DNA of 64,000 bases from Diadophis punctatus similis (GCA_023053685.1 JALIGW010000002.1:164494534-164558533); one strand, 5' to 3'; shown: positions 22,808 through 34,150, counted from the first letter of the stretch. A program made the numbers and translations. Notes: a model not told the origin generated them from the sequence alone.

Positions 22808-25140
22808 AGATCAAGCAAGGGGGAATTTCAGCATGATCTACAATAGTTGAGGATAATAGGAACTGGCAGATTTATTTATCTTAACAACATCTCTTTCATT
22901 ATTCCCATATAAATGAATGTTTGTCATTCACCCCAACAAGGTTAATTAAAGAATAGCTTTTTTAGTTTTATTGCAGTAAGATCCGTATGCAAATCCCTCC
23001 CACTACTGGTTGATTTCATTGATGTGGGCCTTCTAGAATTGCAAAAGAAGCCCTTTCCTTCTACCCAAGATAATGACTGATTGCCGCTGCACTTGGATTA
23101 TAATATATGGTTCTATGGGATGAAAGCAGTCATATTACATTAACAGAAATACATTTGTGGTTTCTTTTGAAGCTAGTAACTTTGTGAGATTCCAATTTTG
23201 GACTAATTTGAAAAAGGTAGTTCTTGCTTTCCCAACTTTCATAAATGATAAGAAATGATCCATTGCAACATGGTAAAAGAGCAGAAAGTGCTTTGCCCTG
23301 GGAGGAAAATACATTTTTCAGTATCACATCATGGTACAGAGGGGAAGACAAAGGCACGCAAATGTGACATGACAGTTTGGGTAGATTGATCATAGGTGAG
23401 CCCACTTTGGCTCAGCCAGGCATGGGCCAAATTAAGAATAGACTCAGAGACTAAGCAAGAATGTCTTGATGTGAGTAAATTGCTTTTTTTCCATATTCCT
23501 AATATTATAGTAATACACATAGCAAATGTATGCTATACTTGTAAAATGGCTTCTTCCCATTTAGCACTCTATAGATGGATAGGGGCAGTTATACTCTCAT
23601 TGTCTGTAGATAGTATAATGGGGAGCACAGCCCCAATATTGAAAGCCCAGAGTTGCAGAATGGTGCTATGGAAGTGGACTTTGAACAGAGTGCAGAAAGT
23701 GCATACAACTGTAGAGCCTGAGAGGGAGGGGCAACACTCCTGGAAAAATAATGGATTTATGAAGCATTAATCCCACATCATTACCAGGAGAAAGGGATCA
23801 CCATTACCCAGCTATTGGTTGTGTCTGATAGGACTGCTCCCTCATTCTGCTTAGCCTTGTTTTTCTGCCACCCAAGCAGAAAACACCCTGGTCTTGAGTA
23901 AGACACCTTGTTGGGTGGTGCAGGTGAGCTCTAGGCTTTTGTTATTAGGCAGCTACTGGATGGAAAAGGATATATTAGTAGGGCCTATTATCTATGCCTA
24001 CTTATCAGAGCATCCTTTCTAGCTCATAATTCAGTTGTGACTCATGTGAAAAAACACCGGGGCAGTTTATTTCTTGAGAATGTGGCATATGAAATCTAAA
24101 AATCACTCGTTCTTTGGATTGAAATATTTCCCTTGGCTGTCACCTTTGGAGCAGCACTAGCACCACCTGTTTGTCTCAAGAAAATTAGGACCAACCCAGC
24201 ACAGCAAAAAGAAAGAGGGAGGCACCTGAAGAAGAACACTGAAAATTGGACGGATGCCCTTTCTGGGGGGGAATCCCCTGCCAAATATTTTCTAATTGCA
24301 ATATGAAGTCAAATCCCAAGGACACGAATACACGTGAAGAGTTTTCTTATGAACAGGTGGACCTACATCAATGTCAAGACCACTGGTTAATCTAGACGAG
24401 ACATTAACTCTCCTGGATTCTAAGCAAGAGTTTTTGACCCAGCCCTGCAACCTACCTATTTACTCCTTTCCCTCAAATCCTGGAAAATCTGAAATCTCAG
24501 TATCTAAAAGCTGCTAAAGATTTCTCCTCTAGCTGTCAGAGGAGGAAGGCTACAAGGTGGCTTCCTTTGCGTCACAGATGAGTGAAAATACTATTAAACA
24601 CCAAGCGAAACAAAACAGCAAGACTAACATCAACCCCAGCAGCAGATATTTCTGACCGATTTGCCAAATTCAGTGCTATAGAAACCGAAACCCTCCTATC
24701 TTTAAAACTGGTCTGACACAGTTCAGGGTTTTAACCTCTCTCTCTCTCTTTTTTTTTTTTTACTCCTTTACAAATTCAGATGTGGGCACTTTTCTTAATG
24801 CTTCTTGCCATTTCTTTTCTTCTAAGCAATAGGCGCTATCGAATTGTCCACTACACAGAGAGAGAGAGAGATCTTGCAGTCTGATAAAAGAGTGGGAAAC
24901 GTTTGGCAACGTATCAATGCACCTACACATACAGTCATAGTTTCATCTCCCAACCCTGCCACCCTTCCTCTGAACTCTGCCCTGAGATGCCACTGAAAAG
25001 ATTACGCCTATCTTTAGTTAGAGGCACAGGTGGGGGCGCAGCCTGAAGACACCAGTCATTGTACTCTTTTAACCTAGAGTAGTTAGGTGTCTGTGGATGT
25101 GACACGCCCCCCCACAGTCCCCCTCATTTAAATCGAGTTG
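22808..25140. other. Non-coding DNA upstream or intronic to the CpG island
   Basis: Only a TC/poly-T tract near 24738-24760 and an (AG)n run near 24858 stand out. No repeat ends and no convincing exon are visible. Confidence 0.4.
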
Positions 25141-25361
25141 TCAAAAATCTAGTTGTGGGGTAGGGCTGAGGATCAGCAGGTGTACCCATCCCACATAATA
25201 CGCCCATCCTTTCTCATCCCAAACCCCAAACGGGGGGAAAAACATTCTCAAACCCCTAACCTGGTCCATCCTTCTGTGACACCCCTCGTCCCTGCAAGGC
25301 GGAGTGCAAAAGAAGCCGCTACTCCTCCTTCCCCCCAAAATCAAGGGAGAGTTGTACTTAC

Positions 25362-25374
25362 TGCTGGTGCTCAT
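25362..25374 (-). CDS. Candidate first coding exon (13 coding bases)
   Basis: On the minus strand ATCACCATGAGC gives a strong initiation context. After ATGAGCACCAGCA (Met-Ser-Thr-Ser plus one base) comes GTAAGTAC, a strong splice donor at 25361-25354. The exon would end in phase 1, with the 5' untranslated region inside the CpG island. No downstream exon was recognised to the left, so the gene is unknown. It could also be chance in GC-rich DNA. Confidence 0.3.
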
Positions 25375-25644
25375 GGTGATCCGGCGCCGTCCTTCTCATT
25401 CAACAAAGGGAGGGAAACGCTCGGCGAAATTCTCTCCGATTCCTTACGTTGCCCCTGCCCTCTCTTCTCTTTTGGAGCAGAACCCCCCCCCCTTTTCGCT
25501 TCCGACCAGGTTCTTTTCTTTAAAAAAGAGAGAGAGAGAGAGAAAAGGGGACGGGCGAATAACCAGCTTCCCTAGAGAAAGAAATGTGTATCTCCCATCA
25601 ATTGCAGTCTAAACGATGCGCAGGTATTTCTCCTTGACCCGGTG

Positions 25645-25802
25645 CTATTTTCTCTCTCTCTCTCTCTCTCTCCCTCTCTCTGGGCTTCTGTCTTTCTGCT
25701 CAGTCTTGGGCGGCCAGAGAATAAGGTCAGGGGTGGGGTTATTAACAGGAGCGAAAGGCAATCGGAGACGAGGAGGAGGAGGAGGAGGAGGCGGAGGAGG
25801 CG
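25645..25802 (+). repeat. (TC)n and (GGA)n tracts in the CpG island
   Basis: A TC run lies at about 25649-25681, and GGA/GGC triplets at about 25770-25804. Such tracts are common in CpG-island 5' regions. Confidence 0.85.
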
Positions 25803-26491
25803 GCAGCGCCCTGGGAATCAGACAGGGCAAGGTGCCTTCTGGGCTCACACCCCAGCCGATCCCCGGCGCGTAGCCTTCCTCAGATCTTCCTCAGCTGGGC
25901 TTGGCTTCCCACTCCCGGCTGCTATGTCGTCTTCGGAGCCGGGAGCTGTCATGCAGTGCAGAGCGACGCCAGCTCAAGCCCAGCTAGAGCAGAAGGGGGT
26001 GTGAATCTGAGCCGGGGGGGCGGGAGAACGGGAGGAGAGCCGAGTCGATGCGCACAGCTCGCTGATCGAACCCAACAAGCCAATTCTTTCCTCCGGTATC
26101 TCCGGGTGTTTTCCCCCGCCCCCCCCTTTCCTCTGGACGGTTTACACAGGACTTGGAGCTCCAGATCCTAAATCTACTCGCCTAGCGCTCGCCTCGCTTC
26201 TTTCAGCCAAGTTTGTCAATAGACGCCTTTTTCAGGTGCAGCGGGAGGAGTTTTCGTGAGGATGCGGCGGGGCTGGCTGCAAATTTGGATGGAAAGGGAG
26301 GACCGAGAGGAAGGGGAGGGAGGCGGGAAAATAGCTCCATTGGGCAGGGTTTGCTTGGCGACTGGTGAAAATGGGATGTTGCCTTCCGCCATCTACTGGT
26401 GGCAAAGTGGCTACCCTCGCAACAGACGTCGCATTCAGTTTGCAAGTGAGAGAAGGGGGGGGGGGGAGAGACTCCTGTAAGGTGTCTTACA

Positions 26492-26690
26492 TTATATTGT
26501 TGTTGTTAGTTGCGAAATCGTGTCCGACCCATCGCGACCCCATGGACAACGTTCCTCCAGGCCTTCCTGTCCTCTACCATCCCCCGGATGCTTCAGTGAC
26601 TCCATCCAGCCACCTCATTCTCTGTCCTCCCATTCTTCTTTTGCCCTCAATCGTTCCCAGCATTAGGCTCTTCTCCAGTGAGTCATTATA
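26492..26690 (-). mobile_element. BovB LINE 3' end or BovB-tailed SINE fragment
   Basis: The minus strand ends GGGTCGCGATGGGTCGGACA then CGATTTCGCAACTAAC, a BovB 3' tail hallmark. BovB is shared by squamates and ruminants through horizontal transfer. It is truncated, with no coding part. Confidence 0.7.
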
Positions 26691-27746
26691 TGAGGGTTAG
26701 TGAAAGCCCAACTACAGTACAGTCTTGTGGAAATATTTCATGCTGGTTTCAAAGATCAGTCGGGGGACTGCCTCAGTTACTTGGTGTCCTAGGATAAATA
26801 GAGCCAGGGACCTGGTGGTTATTTTTCATTTAGTGAAAGTAATAAGCAATTTTGGCTAATAAATTACTATTTGCAACAAGTACAAAGGGACTGAGTCAGA
26901 ATTAACTAGCAGCAGTGTGTTTAAAAAGCATTTGGTGTTTTATATGCATCATAATTGAGATATTCTGAAATGGGAAGAAAATTGTTTCTTTTTAAAAATA
27001 ATTATATATCACATATACATACAAAGTCCACAACATAATTGTTGTCGGCTTGACTCAGGGAATTGACTCAAGTTTTTAAAATTTCATGCTAAATTTTTAG
27101 CTAGAAGACAACTCATTAAAGTCCAGAATATTGTTAAACTGTAGTTACTATTGTTGCAAATCTATATTCATTCCAAGTTCCTTTTTATTCCAAATATTTA
27201 TCTTGACTGTAATCAGGATGCAGATGATTATCAGGAACTTCCTGTGAGGCTTTTTAAAAAAATATATTTATTAGATTTCATCTCATCTACATTATATGCA
27301 TTATATTGAACATTTAAGAAAAAAATATAAGCAAAGAAGGGAACAAATGCAAATGGAAAACCAAAAATGTACAAGTATGATAGAAATTAAAAGCTTTTCA
27401 TAATTTCGTTTACCTATATTTTGCCATTTTAAAAATCTGAAAATCACTATTAGATTTTAAACAGACTATATAGATCAGGACAAGTAGTCAACACAGGTTG
27501 ATAAGGTGAAATTATAAACTAAGACTCATTCTGTCCATACTACCAGAAATCTAGTCTAATTTAAGAAACCCTGTAAAACTAGAATACTAAGACTTTATAT
27601 AAAGAGCACATCACCTTTGGGATGTGGTACAAATGATCATATACAGTAAAACTGTAATCTAGAAATATGTGCCAATATGTGGCAGACTGTTGTTCACTCA
27701 GCTGAACTTGTTCCCAGGTGTCACAAGTGGAAAGCTTAGATGGTCC
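26691..27746. other. AT-rich non-coding DNA
   Basis: Nothing recognised. Confidence 0.45.
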
Positions 27747-27754
27747 CATTAGAC

Positions 27755-27888
27755 CAGGGCTGTCAAACTCTCTGCCTGTGGGCCGGATGCATCACACGCT
27801 GGCCACGCCCACGCCCGGTTTAGCGAAGGGGGGGGAGTTCCGATACGTCACGTGACACCACTGTGATGATGTGAGTTTGACACCCCTG
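27755..27888 (+). mobile_element. 134-bp hAT MITE (CAGGGGTGTCAAACT family)
   Basis: Ends CAGGGCTGTCAAACTC and the complement of CAGGGGTGTCAAACTC. The flanks CATTAGAC (27747-27754) and CACTAGAC (27889-27896) differ at one base. Confidence 0.9.
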
Positions 27889-27896
27889 CACTAGAC

Positions 27897-28512
27897 ATTG
27901 GACAAACACTGTGGCCTCAGTGCCCAGTTAATACCACTGTGCTATGTCTTCAACTCAAACTGTCAGGCTGGCTGTCAAATATGAGACAGCAGTGTCACTG
28001 TCAAGTTCCAGGAAAGTGGAAGTACATAAAAACCGAGTGGAATTTAAAATCAATGAAAGAGGTGCCTTTGTTCTGCCTGACATCCTGGGTATTTGACACA
28101 TGCATTCTGCTCTTCCTCCAGCTACGTCTGGGGCATCTCATCTGTTTGGGTTGGGGGAAGCAGTTGCTGTAGATTACATGATGAGACAGGTAGAGAAGTC
28201 TGTGCATCAAATCTTGATTGCACTGTATGTAAAAATGAGAGTGAATGGGAAGCAAGAAAAGGAGCGGGTGTGCTGAAAATTAACTTAGCAATCAATTGGA
28301 TGGAAGGGGAGTTTGACGTGTGATTTCTATCTTCCCTGTGAGGTTTCATCAGTTCCAAGGCAACAGTTGAATTCTGGGGCTGTTTCTGCTCCTGGTTGCT
28401 GGAGGGGCAAAAGGCAAGGAATCTTGATTCTTGTTCTGTATGTGCAGAAAGGAATGCATGTATACAAGTTCTATACAACACAATCTTTCTTAGAACTTAT
28501 TGGGCTCCAAAT
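27897..28512. other. Non-coding DNA
   Basis: Overlapping open frames on both strands, none recognisable. Confidence 0.4.
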
Positions 28513-28545
28513 CAGCGGTGGGTTGCTCCTGGTTCGGCCCAGTTC
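28513..28545 (+). mobile_element. MITE end fragment (CAGCGGTGGGTTGC)
   Basis: Only the left end is present. It runs straight into the tandem repeat of the next entry. Confidence 0.4.
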
Positions 28546-29093
28546 TTCCCTCTTTGGAAGTTACCACAAAACAGAGCTCTTCACAGCTCTTCTTACTAAA
28601 CCTTCCCTCCTGGAAGTTACACACACAGACTGAGAGCTCTCCTCAGCTCTTCTTACTTAACCTTCCCTCTTGGAAGTTAACACAAACAGAGAGCTCTCCT
28701 CAGCTCTCTCAACTAGGCCTTTTATAGTTCCTGGCCCTGCTATCTATGATCCGATTGGCTGTCTCTTATGATGTAATCTATCCCCCCTCCCTTCTGGAGC
28801 ACTGGGATAAACACCTCCCCCTTTCTACTTACCATACATTTAAAAGCTGTTTGGCTCCATACTTACTTGTTTAAACAATTCCTTTTAACAATACTTTAAC
28901 TTTATATAACAATTTACTCTTTTACATTCAGTACCTGTATGTGGGCACCACAGGGCTTTTGCAAGAAAAGACTGCTTTTAGGTTTGTGTGTGGGTGACCT
29001 CTACTAAGACAGTTATTAGCAGTCGGTTATTGATTAAAATAAGTTCGAACAAACTGTGTGTTTGCTACGCTCTTAGCTGGGGCAGAACAATAG
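28545..29093 (+). mobile_element. LTR-like sequence with three 58-bp tandem repeats
   Basis: Units beginning CTTCCCTC at 28545, 28602 and 28662 resemble promoter-upstream repeats of LTRs. Further on are a CCAAT-type box (GATTGGCTG, about 28752) and TATA-like words. The end GCTACGCTCTTAGCTGGGGCAG (about 29066-29086, one base split here) resembles the end of the insertion at 46770-47470. No internal retroviral genes and no clean duplication are seen. Confidence 0.4.
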
Positions 29094-30058
29094 CAAATTA
29101 AAGAAGTTGAAGGACATGCTTGTGCCATGGTTAGATGCCAGTGGGGAAAGGTGCTTTATCAGGCTATAAAGACCCTTGTACTGTTTAAGCATGATCATTC
29201 ATGTTTGAAAAATAAAAGGATATATTTAAAAATGCAAGAAACCTCCTGTGTTAATTTTCTACAGCAAACAGATCAAAATAACCACTATATCCCTGAAACA
29301 TCTTATGGTTTAAAGAATCATGGTGAGCGTAACCATTTTTATCCTGTGAGGTGTGAATTGGATATGATTTACAGGGGGAAAAAGACATTAAGCCGGAAAA
29401 TATAGATTTCTCACAGAGTAAACAAAAAAAACAAAACAAAACAGGAACAATGTTGGAAATTACGAAGAAGGGACCTAAAAATTAAATTAGCCAGTTTAAT
29501 AATATCTTTCTCTGAAAATATTGTTGTTTTTGGAAATCCGGTGTAAATTTCAGGCTGCTTCATCTACAAATGAATGTCATAACAAATAAAAGTTGCCAGT
29601 TTGAACAGGGGCATGGAGTGCCTTCCCTCTCAGAGAAAACTGATGTATTAGAAGCTTTTAAGATTATAAAAATGTGGATTGAGAGGATTATAAATTATAT
29701 CAAGACAATGGATAGTTTTTTCTGTACTGTTAAAAAAATGACAGTGCTTCAGGCTGAAATGAAGTTTATTTATTTCTGTTTATTGTGTGTAATATCCACG
29801 CTTACATTCATGTATATAAATAATATATATCTATTTATTTTTCCTATTTTCCAACCATTCATATAGTTTTTCCCACACTGTATAGTATTCTTTGTCTTCA
29901 CAATCTTGTAACTCTAAAGTCAGTTTTACCACTTCTGCACAATCCATTATTTTCTTTATTATCATGTTTTCTGGGCTGGGGGACTACTTTCCACTTTCCA
30001 TGTTTGTGCGTAGGCTATTCTAGCTGCTGTCAGGATATGGATTATAATGTATTGTATC
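29094..30058. other. AT-rich non-coding DNA
   Basis: Nothing recognised. Confidence 0.45.
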
Positions 30059-30339
30059 CAGGGGTGAAATCCTCCCAGTTTGCTCTTACCGTGTTTCCCC
30101 GAAAATAAGACCTGTCCCGAAACTAAGCCCCACAGGGCTTTTTCGGGACATGCCTTGAAATAAGCCCCCCCCCCCGAAAATAAGGCCCCCCACTACTTCC
30201 GGGGGAAAGGGGGGGGACATGCTGGGAGCCGCTCTTTTTGCGGCGGCACTCTTTTAGCCCGGAAAGAGAGAGATCCCTCAAGAAGTTTCTCTGCAAAGAC
30301 TTGCTAAAAAGAGAAGCCGCGAACTTCCAGATGCTGGTA

Positions 30340-31297
30340 GATTTAGATTTATTATTAGAGTTGGAAGGGACCTTGTAGGTCATCTAGTCCAACCCCCTGC
30401 TCAAGCAGGAGTTCCTACACCATTTGAGACAGATGGCAGTCCAGTCTCCTCTTGAAGATTGCAAGTGTTGGGGCTCTCACAACCTCCGCTGGCAAGCTGT
30501 TCCACTGGTTGATCGCTCTCACCGTCAGAAAGTTTCTCCTCACTTCCAGGTTGAATCTCTCCTTGGTCAGCTTCCATCCGTTATTCCTTGTTTGGCTTTC
30601 TGGTGCTATAGAGAACAGCCTGCTCCCCTCCTCTCTGTGGCATCCCCTCAAGTATTGGAACACCTCTATCATGTCACCCCTGGTCCTTCTCTTCGCCAGA
30701 CTGGCCAAGCTCAGTTCCTGCAACCGCTCTTTGTATGTTTTATTTTCCAGACCCTTTATCATCCTGGTTGCTCTCTTCTGCACTTTCTCTAGGGTTTCAA
30801 TGTCTTTTTTGTAGTGTGGTGACCAAAACTGGATGCAGTACTCTAGGTGTGGTCTGACCAAGGCTTTATAGAGTGGTACTAGTACCTCTCTGGTCCTTGA
30901 TTGTATCCCTCTATTTATGCAGCTCAGGACTGCGTTGGCCTTTTTGGCTGCTGCTGCACACTGCTGGCTCATATTTAGTTGGCTGTCTACCAAGACTCCA
31001 AGATCCCTCTCGCAATCGCTGCTATTGAGTGTGGTTTCACCCAGTTTGTATGTGTATTTTTGATTCTTCTTACCTAGGTGTAGAATTTTACTTTTCTCCG
31101 TGTTAAATTTCATTTTATTGGTTTGGGCCCAGTGTTCGAGTCTGTCAAGGTCCCTCTGGATTTTGAGTCCGTCCTCTGGGGTGTTTGCTACTCCCGCCAG
31201 CTTGGTATCGTCTGCAAATTTGGTTAGTTCTCCTGCTATTCCCTCATCTAGGTCATTTATGAAGATATTAAAGAGTACTGGGCCTAGGACGGAACCT
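30340..31297 (-). mobile_element. 5'-truncated CR1 LINE
   Basis: The 3' end ACTCTAATAATAAATCTAAA lies at the left and the 5' truncation at 31297. GGTA flanks it at 30336-30339 and 31298-31301. It is almost collinear with the plus-strand copy ending at 42200 and looks recent because its frame is still open. Confidence 0.92.
30412..31297 (-). pseudogene. CR1 ORF2 C-terminal fragment (reverse transcriptase end), open frame
   Basis: About 294 codons read without a stop from the truncation point to the natural stop at 30412-30414. It holds the RT catalytic motif FADD (31207-31218), then LGVLVDSQLN, YKALVRPHLEYCIQFW, KVQKRATRMIKGLE, RRTRGDMIEVFQYLRG and an AINQWNSLP block near the C terminus, all typical of CR1. 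The endonuclease and the N-terminal RT blocks are missing, so it cannot act alone. Confidence 0.9.
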
Positions 31298-31359
31298 GGT
31301 AAAGTGAGCGCCTCGCAGCCCGGCCCTCCCCTGCATTCCCCCCCAAATTGTGCCTGATT

Positions 31360-32910
31360 ATCTTACCAGCGTCTGGAAATTTGTTTGGAAATAGCCGGAA
31401 GTGAATCTTTAAAAGGGGGATGCACCCCAAGTCCGATCGCACAATGATCCTCCCTCACTCCAACAATGCGGAAAGCGGTGCGATGCAGTGGAAGGAATCC
31501 CCTTCGCACGCTCCGCCGGGCTCTTTCCCTACCCAGCCACCCGCGTTCGTTCTCTCCCTCCCTCCCTCCTTCTCTCCCATTGATCCCGGAGGCTGGGAAG
31601 GCAGCATCCCAACCAATGATCGATCGATCGGGCATAGCATCGCCAACCCTCTGTGCCCCTCGCAAAGTTCGCCAGTCCTTCGCCAGACCCGAGGACTAAC
31701 CCGGGCATCGGGCGACGCGCCTCCGCTCCTGCACCAATCGGACCCTGGGATAGGGCTGCCGGGTCTCCACCCATCCCCTGCATTCGTGATGCGACGCTCC
31801 GGCCAGCCAACCCGAGCCAAGCGTCCCCGCCTTAAGGAAGTTGATCCTGCCAGCCAGAGCGAGCTGGTAAAGGAGCAACTCGCCGCGATATTGCGCCAGC
31901 TAAGTCTGAGAAGCACTGCCCAGATCGCTCGCTTCCCCATCCCGATCCTTCTGCCGCTCCCGAGTTGCCATTTCGCGTCTCTCGCCGGGACGGGAGCACA
32001 TGTCACAGGGAGAATGGAAGGGGCGGGGCGGGGCAGGCATCCTACCTTGGCTTGTCCTGGAACCTCCGTCATGTTATTATGGTCTTCTGTCCACGGCAGC
32101 CCATTGTAAAAGAACGTCTCGCGAGTTCAAAGTTCTCGAACTCGCGAGACGTTCTTTTACAATGGGCTGCCGTGGACAGAAGACCATAATAACATGACGG
32201 AGGTTCCAGGACAAGCCAAGGTAGGATGCCTGCCCCGCCCCGCCCCTTCCATTCTCCCTGTGACATGTGCTCCCGTCCCGGCGAGAGACGCGAAACGGCA
32301 ACTCGGGAGTGGCAGAAGGATCGGGATGGGGAAGCGAGCGATCTGGGCAGTGCTTCTCAGACTTGGCTGGCGCAATATCGCGGCGAGTTGCTCCTTTACC
32401 AGCTCGCTCTGGCTGGCAGGATCAACTTCCTTAAGGCGGGGACGCTTGGCTCGGGTTGGCTGGCCGGAGCGTCGCATCACGAATGCAGGGGATGGGTGGA
32501 GACCCGGCAGCCCTATCCCAGGGTCCAATTGGTGCAGGAGCGGAGGCGCGTCGCCCGATGCCCGGGTTAGTCCTCGGGTCTGGCGAAGGACTCGCGAACT
32601 TTGCGAGGGGCACAGAGGGTTGGCGATGCTATGCCCGATCGATCGATCGTTGGTTGGGATGCTGCCTTCCCAGCCTCCGGGATCAATGGGAGAGAAGGAG
32701 GGAGGGAGGGAGGAAGGGAACGAACGCGGGTGGCTGGGTAGGGAAAGAGCCCGGCGGAGCGTGCGAAGGGGATTCCTTCCACTGCATCGCACCGCTTTCC
32801 GCATTGTTGGAGTGAGGGAGGCTCATTGTGCGATCGGACTTGGGGTGCATCCCCCTTTTAAAGATTCACTTCCGGCTATTTCCAAACAAACTTCCAGACG
32901 CTGGTAAGAT
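31360..32910. repeat. Near-perfect 1.55-kb palindrome
   Basis: The left arm is about 31360-32128 and the right arm about 32138-32910, with a 9-base spacer. The arms are GC-rich and CpG-rich. Translating both arms in the same sense gives four amino-acid differences in about 170 codons, then a short length change. The open frames on both strands are mirror images and resemble no known protein. Confidence 0.95.
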
Positions 32911-33070
32911 GAGCACCTCGCAGCCCTGCATTCCCCGCCACCCCCAAATTGTACCTGATGATCTTACCAGCGTCTGGAAGTTCGCGGCTTCCCTGTCACC
33001 GCCTTCCTCACTCGCGTCGCGCCCCACCCCATCCTTCGCCCCAAAGCTCCAAACTCCGCAGAACCGCGAA

Positions 33071-33270
33071 ACGCACCACTTACTGGAGTTTGACAGCTCT
33101 GGGGTTTCCCTCGGCTAGGGGAAAAAATCTTGCATAGTGCAGAAACTCTTCTCGCTTCGAGAACTTGCTAATTCTCGCGAGAAGAGTTTCTGCACTATGC
33201 AAGATTTTTTTCCCCCTAAACAGATTAGCCGAGAGACCACGGAGCTGCCGAACTTCAGTAAGTGGTGCGT
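33071..33270. repeat. Second palindrome, ~95-bp arms
   Basis: Arms at about 33071-33155 and 33177-33270. The best-matched part is CTTGCATAGTGCAGAAACTC and its complement. The centre contains TCTCGCGAGA at 33173-33182. Confidence 0.85.
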
Positions 33271-33660
33271 CACGGCCTGCCTGCACCCCAAAAATAATAA
33301 GCCATCCCCCGAAAATAAGGCCAGGGGCATTTTTGGGGGGGTCAAAAAAATATAAGCCCCTGTCTTATTTTCGGGGAAACACGGTACCTGTTGGTCGCCG
33401 CACAGCCGAAGAAGCTGGTGGCGTTCGTGGCGTGGGGCTTCCCCGCCCACTTCCCCCGCCCGCCTGGACGCCGGCATTTGCGTTCTTTTGCCCTCTGCGC
33501 ATGCGCAAAGCGTTCTGCTTGCGCAGAGGGCAAAAGAACGCAAATGCCTTTGACAGAAGGCCACCGAAAGAGTAAAGGGGGTGGGGGGAAATGCTTCTAT
33601 GCTTCTTGGAGTAGTTTTTGAAACACTTGATTGGAGAATAAATCTCGGGGAAAAAAAAGG

Positions 33661-34150
33661 AGTAACAAAGATGGTTCTACTCTGCATTTGTGAGACTGAA
33701 TTTGGATTATTCTATACCATTCTGGACATCACTTTGCCACAAGGATATTGATAAGTTGGAACAGGTTCAGAATAGAGTGACAAAAAGGGATACAGATAAT
33801 TGAGAATACCCCTTATAAAGAATGGCGGAAAAAGGAAAATACATAAAAATTGATAGGAAATATGTACTTTTTCCATTATCCGAAACACGGACTAGACGTA
33901 ACAGACAGTTTTTAATAAAATGTGGTAGTCTGAAAAAGTGCTACCCCGGGGGGGGGGGAGAGAGAGAGAGAGAGGGAGGGAGGGAGGGAGGGAGGGAGAG
34001 TAGTTATTGGTTATCATTGACTAGTACAACTATCCTTTTAACTGTTTCTGACAGAAAGATCTGAACAACAGTGGGACAGTTCACCTACAGTAGTTGCTGG
34101 TTCACCATCTCTTGAGGTTTTTAAGAAAAGGCTGGCTCTATTTTCCTCAC
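33661..34150 (+). mobile_element. Old CR1/L2-like LINE fragment
   Basis: Broken translations resemble the C-terminal region of CR1-type reverse transcriptases: a YxxFWTS-like block near 33710, DKLEQVQNRVTK at about 33747-33785, and an SLEVFKKRL block near 34105-34135. A purine run (GGGGGAGA, GGGA repeats, 33947-33999) interrupts it. Confidence 0.55.

Larger units (their letters stand above)
25150..26480. promoter_or_regulatory. CpG island, probable host promoter
   Basis: GC-rich and CpG-rich compared with both flanks, free of transposon ends, with (TC)n, (GGA)n and G-run tracts. This is the strongest host-gene signal in the left half of the window. Direction of transcription is not certain; a minus-strand start codon with a splice donor at 25374-25360 suggests a gene running leftward. 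No TATA box is obvious. Confidence 0.65.
30089..33384 (+). mobile_element. TA-target DNA element, 3.3 kb, with CR1 insert and long palindrome
   Basis: Terminal repeats CCGTGTTTCCCCGAAAATAA and its complement (ending GGGGAAACACGG) are flanked by TA at 30087-30088 and 33385-33386. A TA target is typical of Tc1/mariner-like and some other superfamilies. Short relatives with the same ends are at 40387-40522 and 56900-57702. The body contains a CR1 copy, a 1.55-kb palindrome, a second 200-bp palindrome and G/C-runs. No transposase frame is recognised. Confidence 0.8.
30059..33545 (+). mobile_element. CAGGGGTGAAATCCTCCC MITE split by a 3.3-kb element
   Basis: The MITE occupies 30059-30086 and about 33387-33545. 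It matches the uninterrupted relative at 51971-52270, which reads through the same point. A GCGCATGCGC-centred palindrome survives near 33492-33545. The right end after 33545 is lost. Confidence 0.75.

Noticed and set aside
26387..26406. CTCF-like word in the CpG island (CTACTGGTGGCAA)
   Set aside because: It lacks one base of the usual core. Too weak to call without binding data.
31420..32907. Open frames of about 200-237 codons on both strands
   Set aside because: They are mirror images produced by the palindrome. High GC removes stops, no domain is recognisable, and four overlapping frames are open together.
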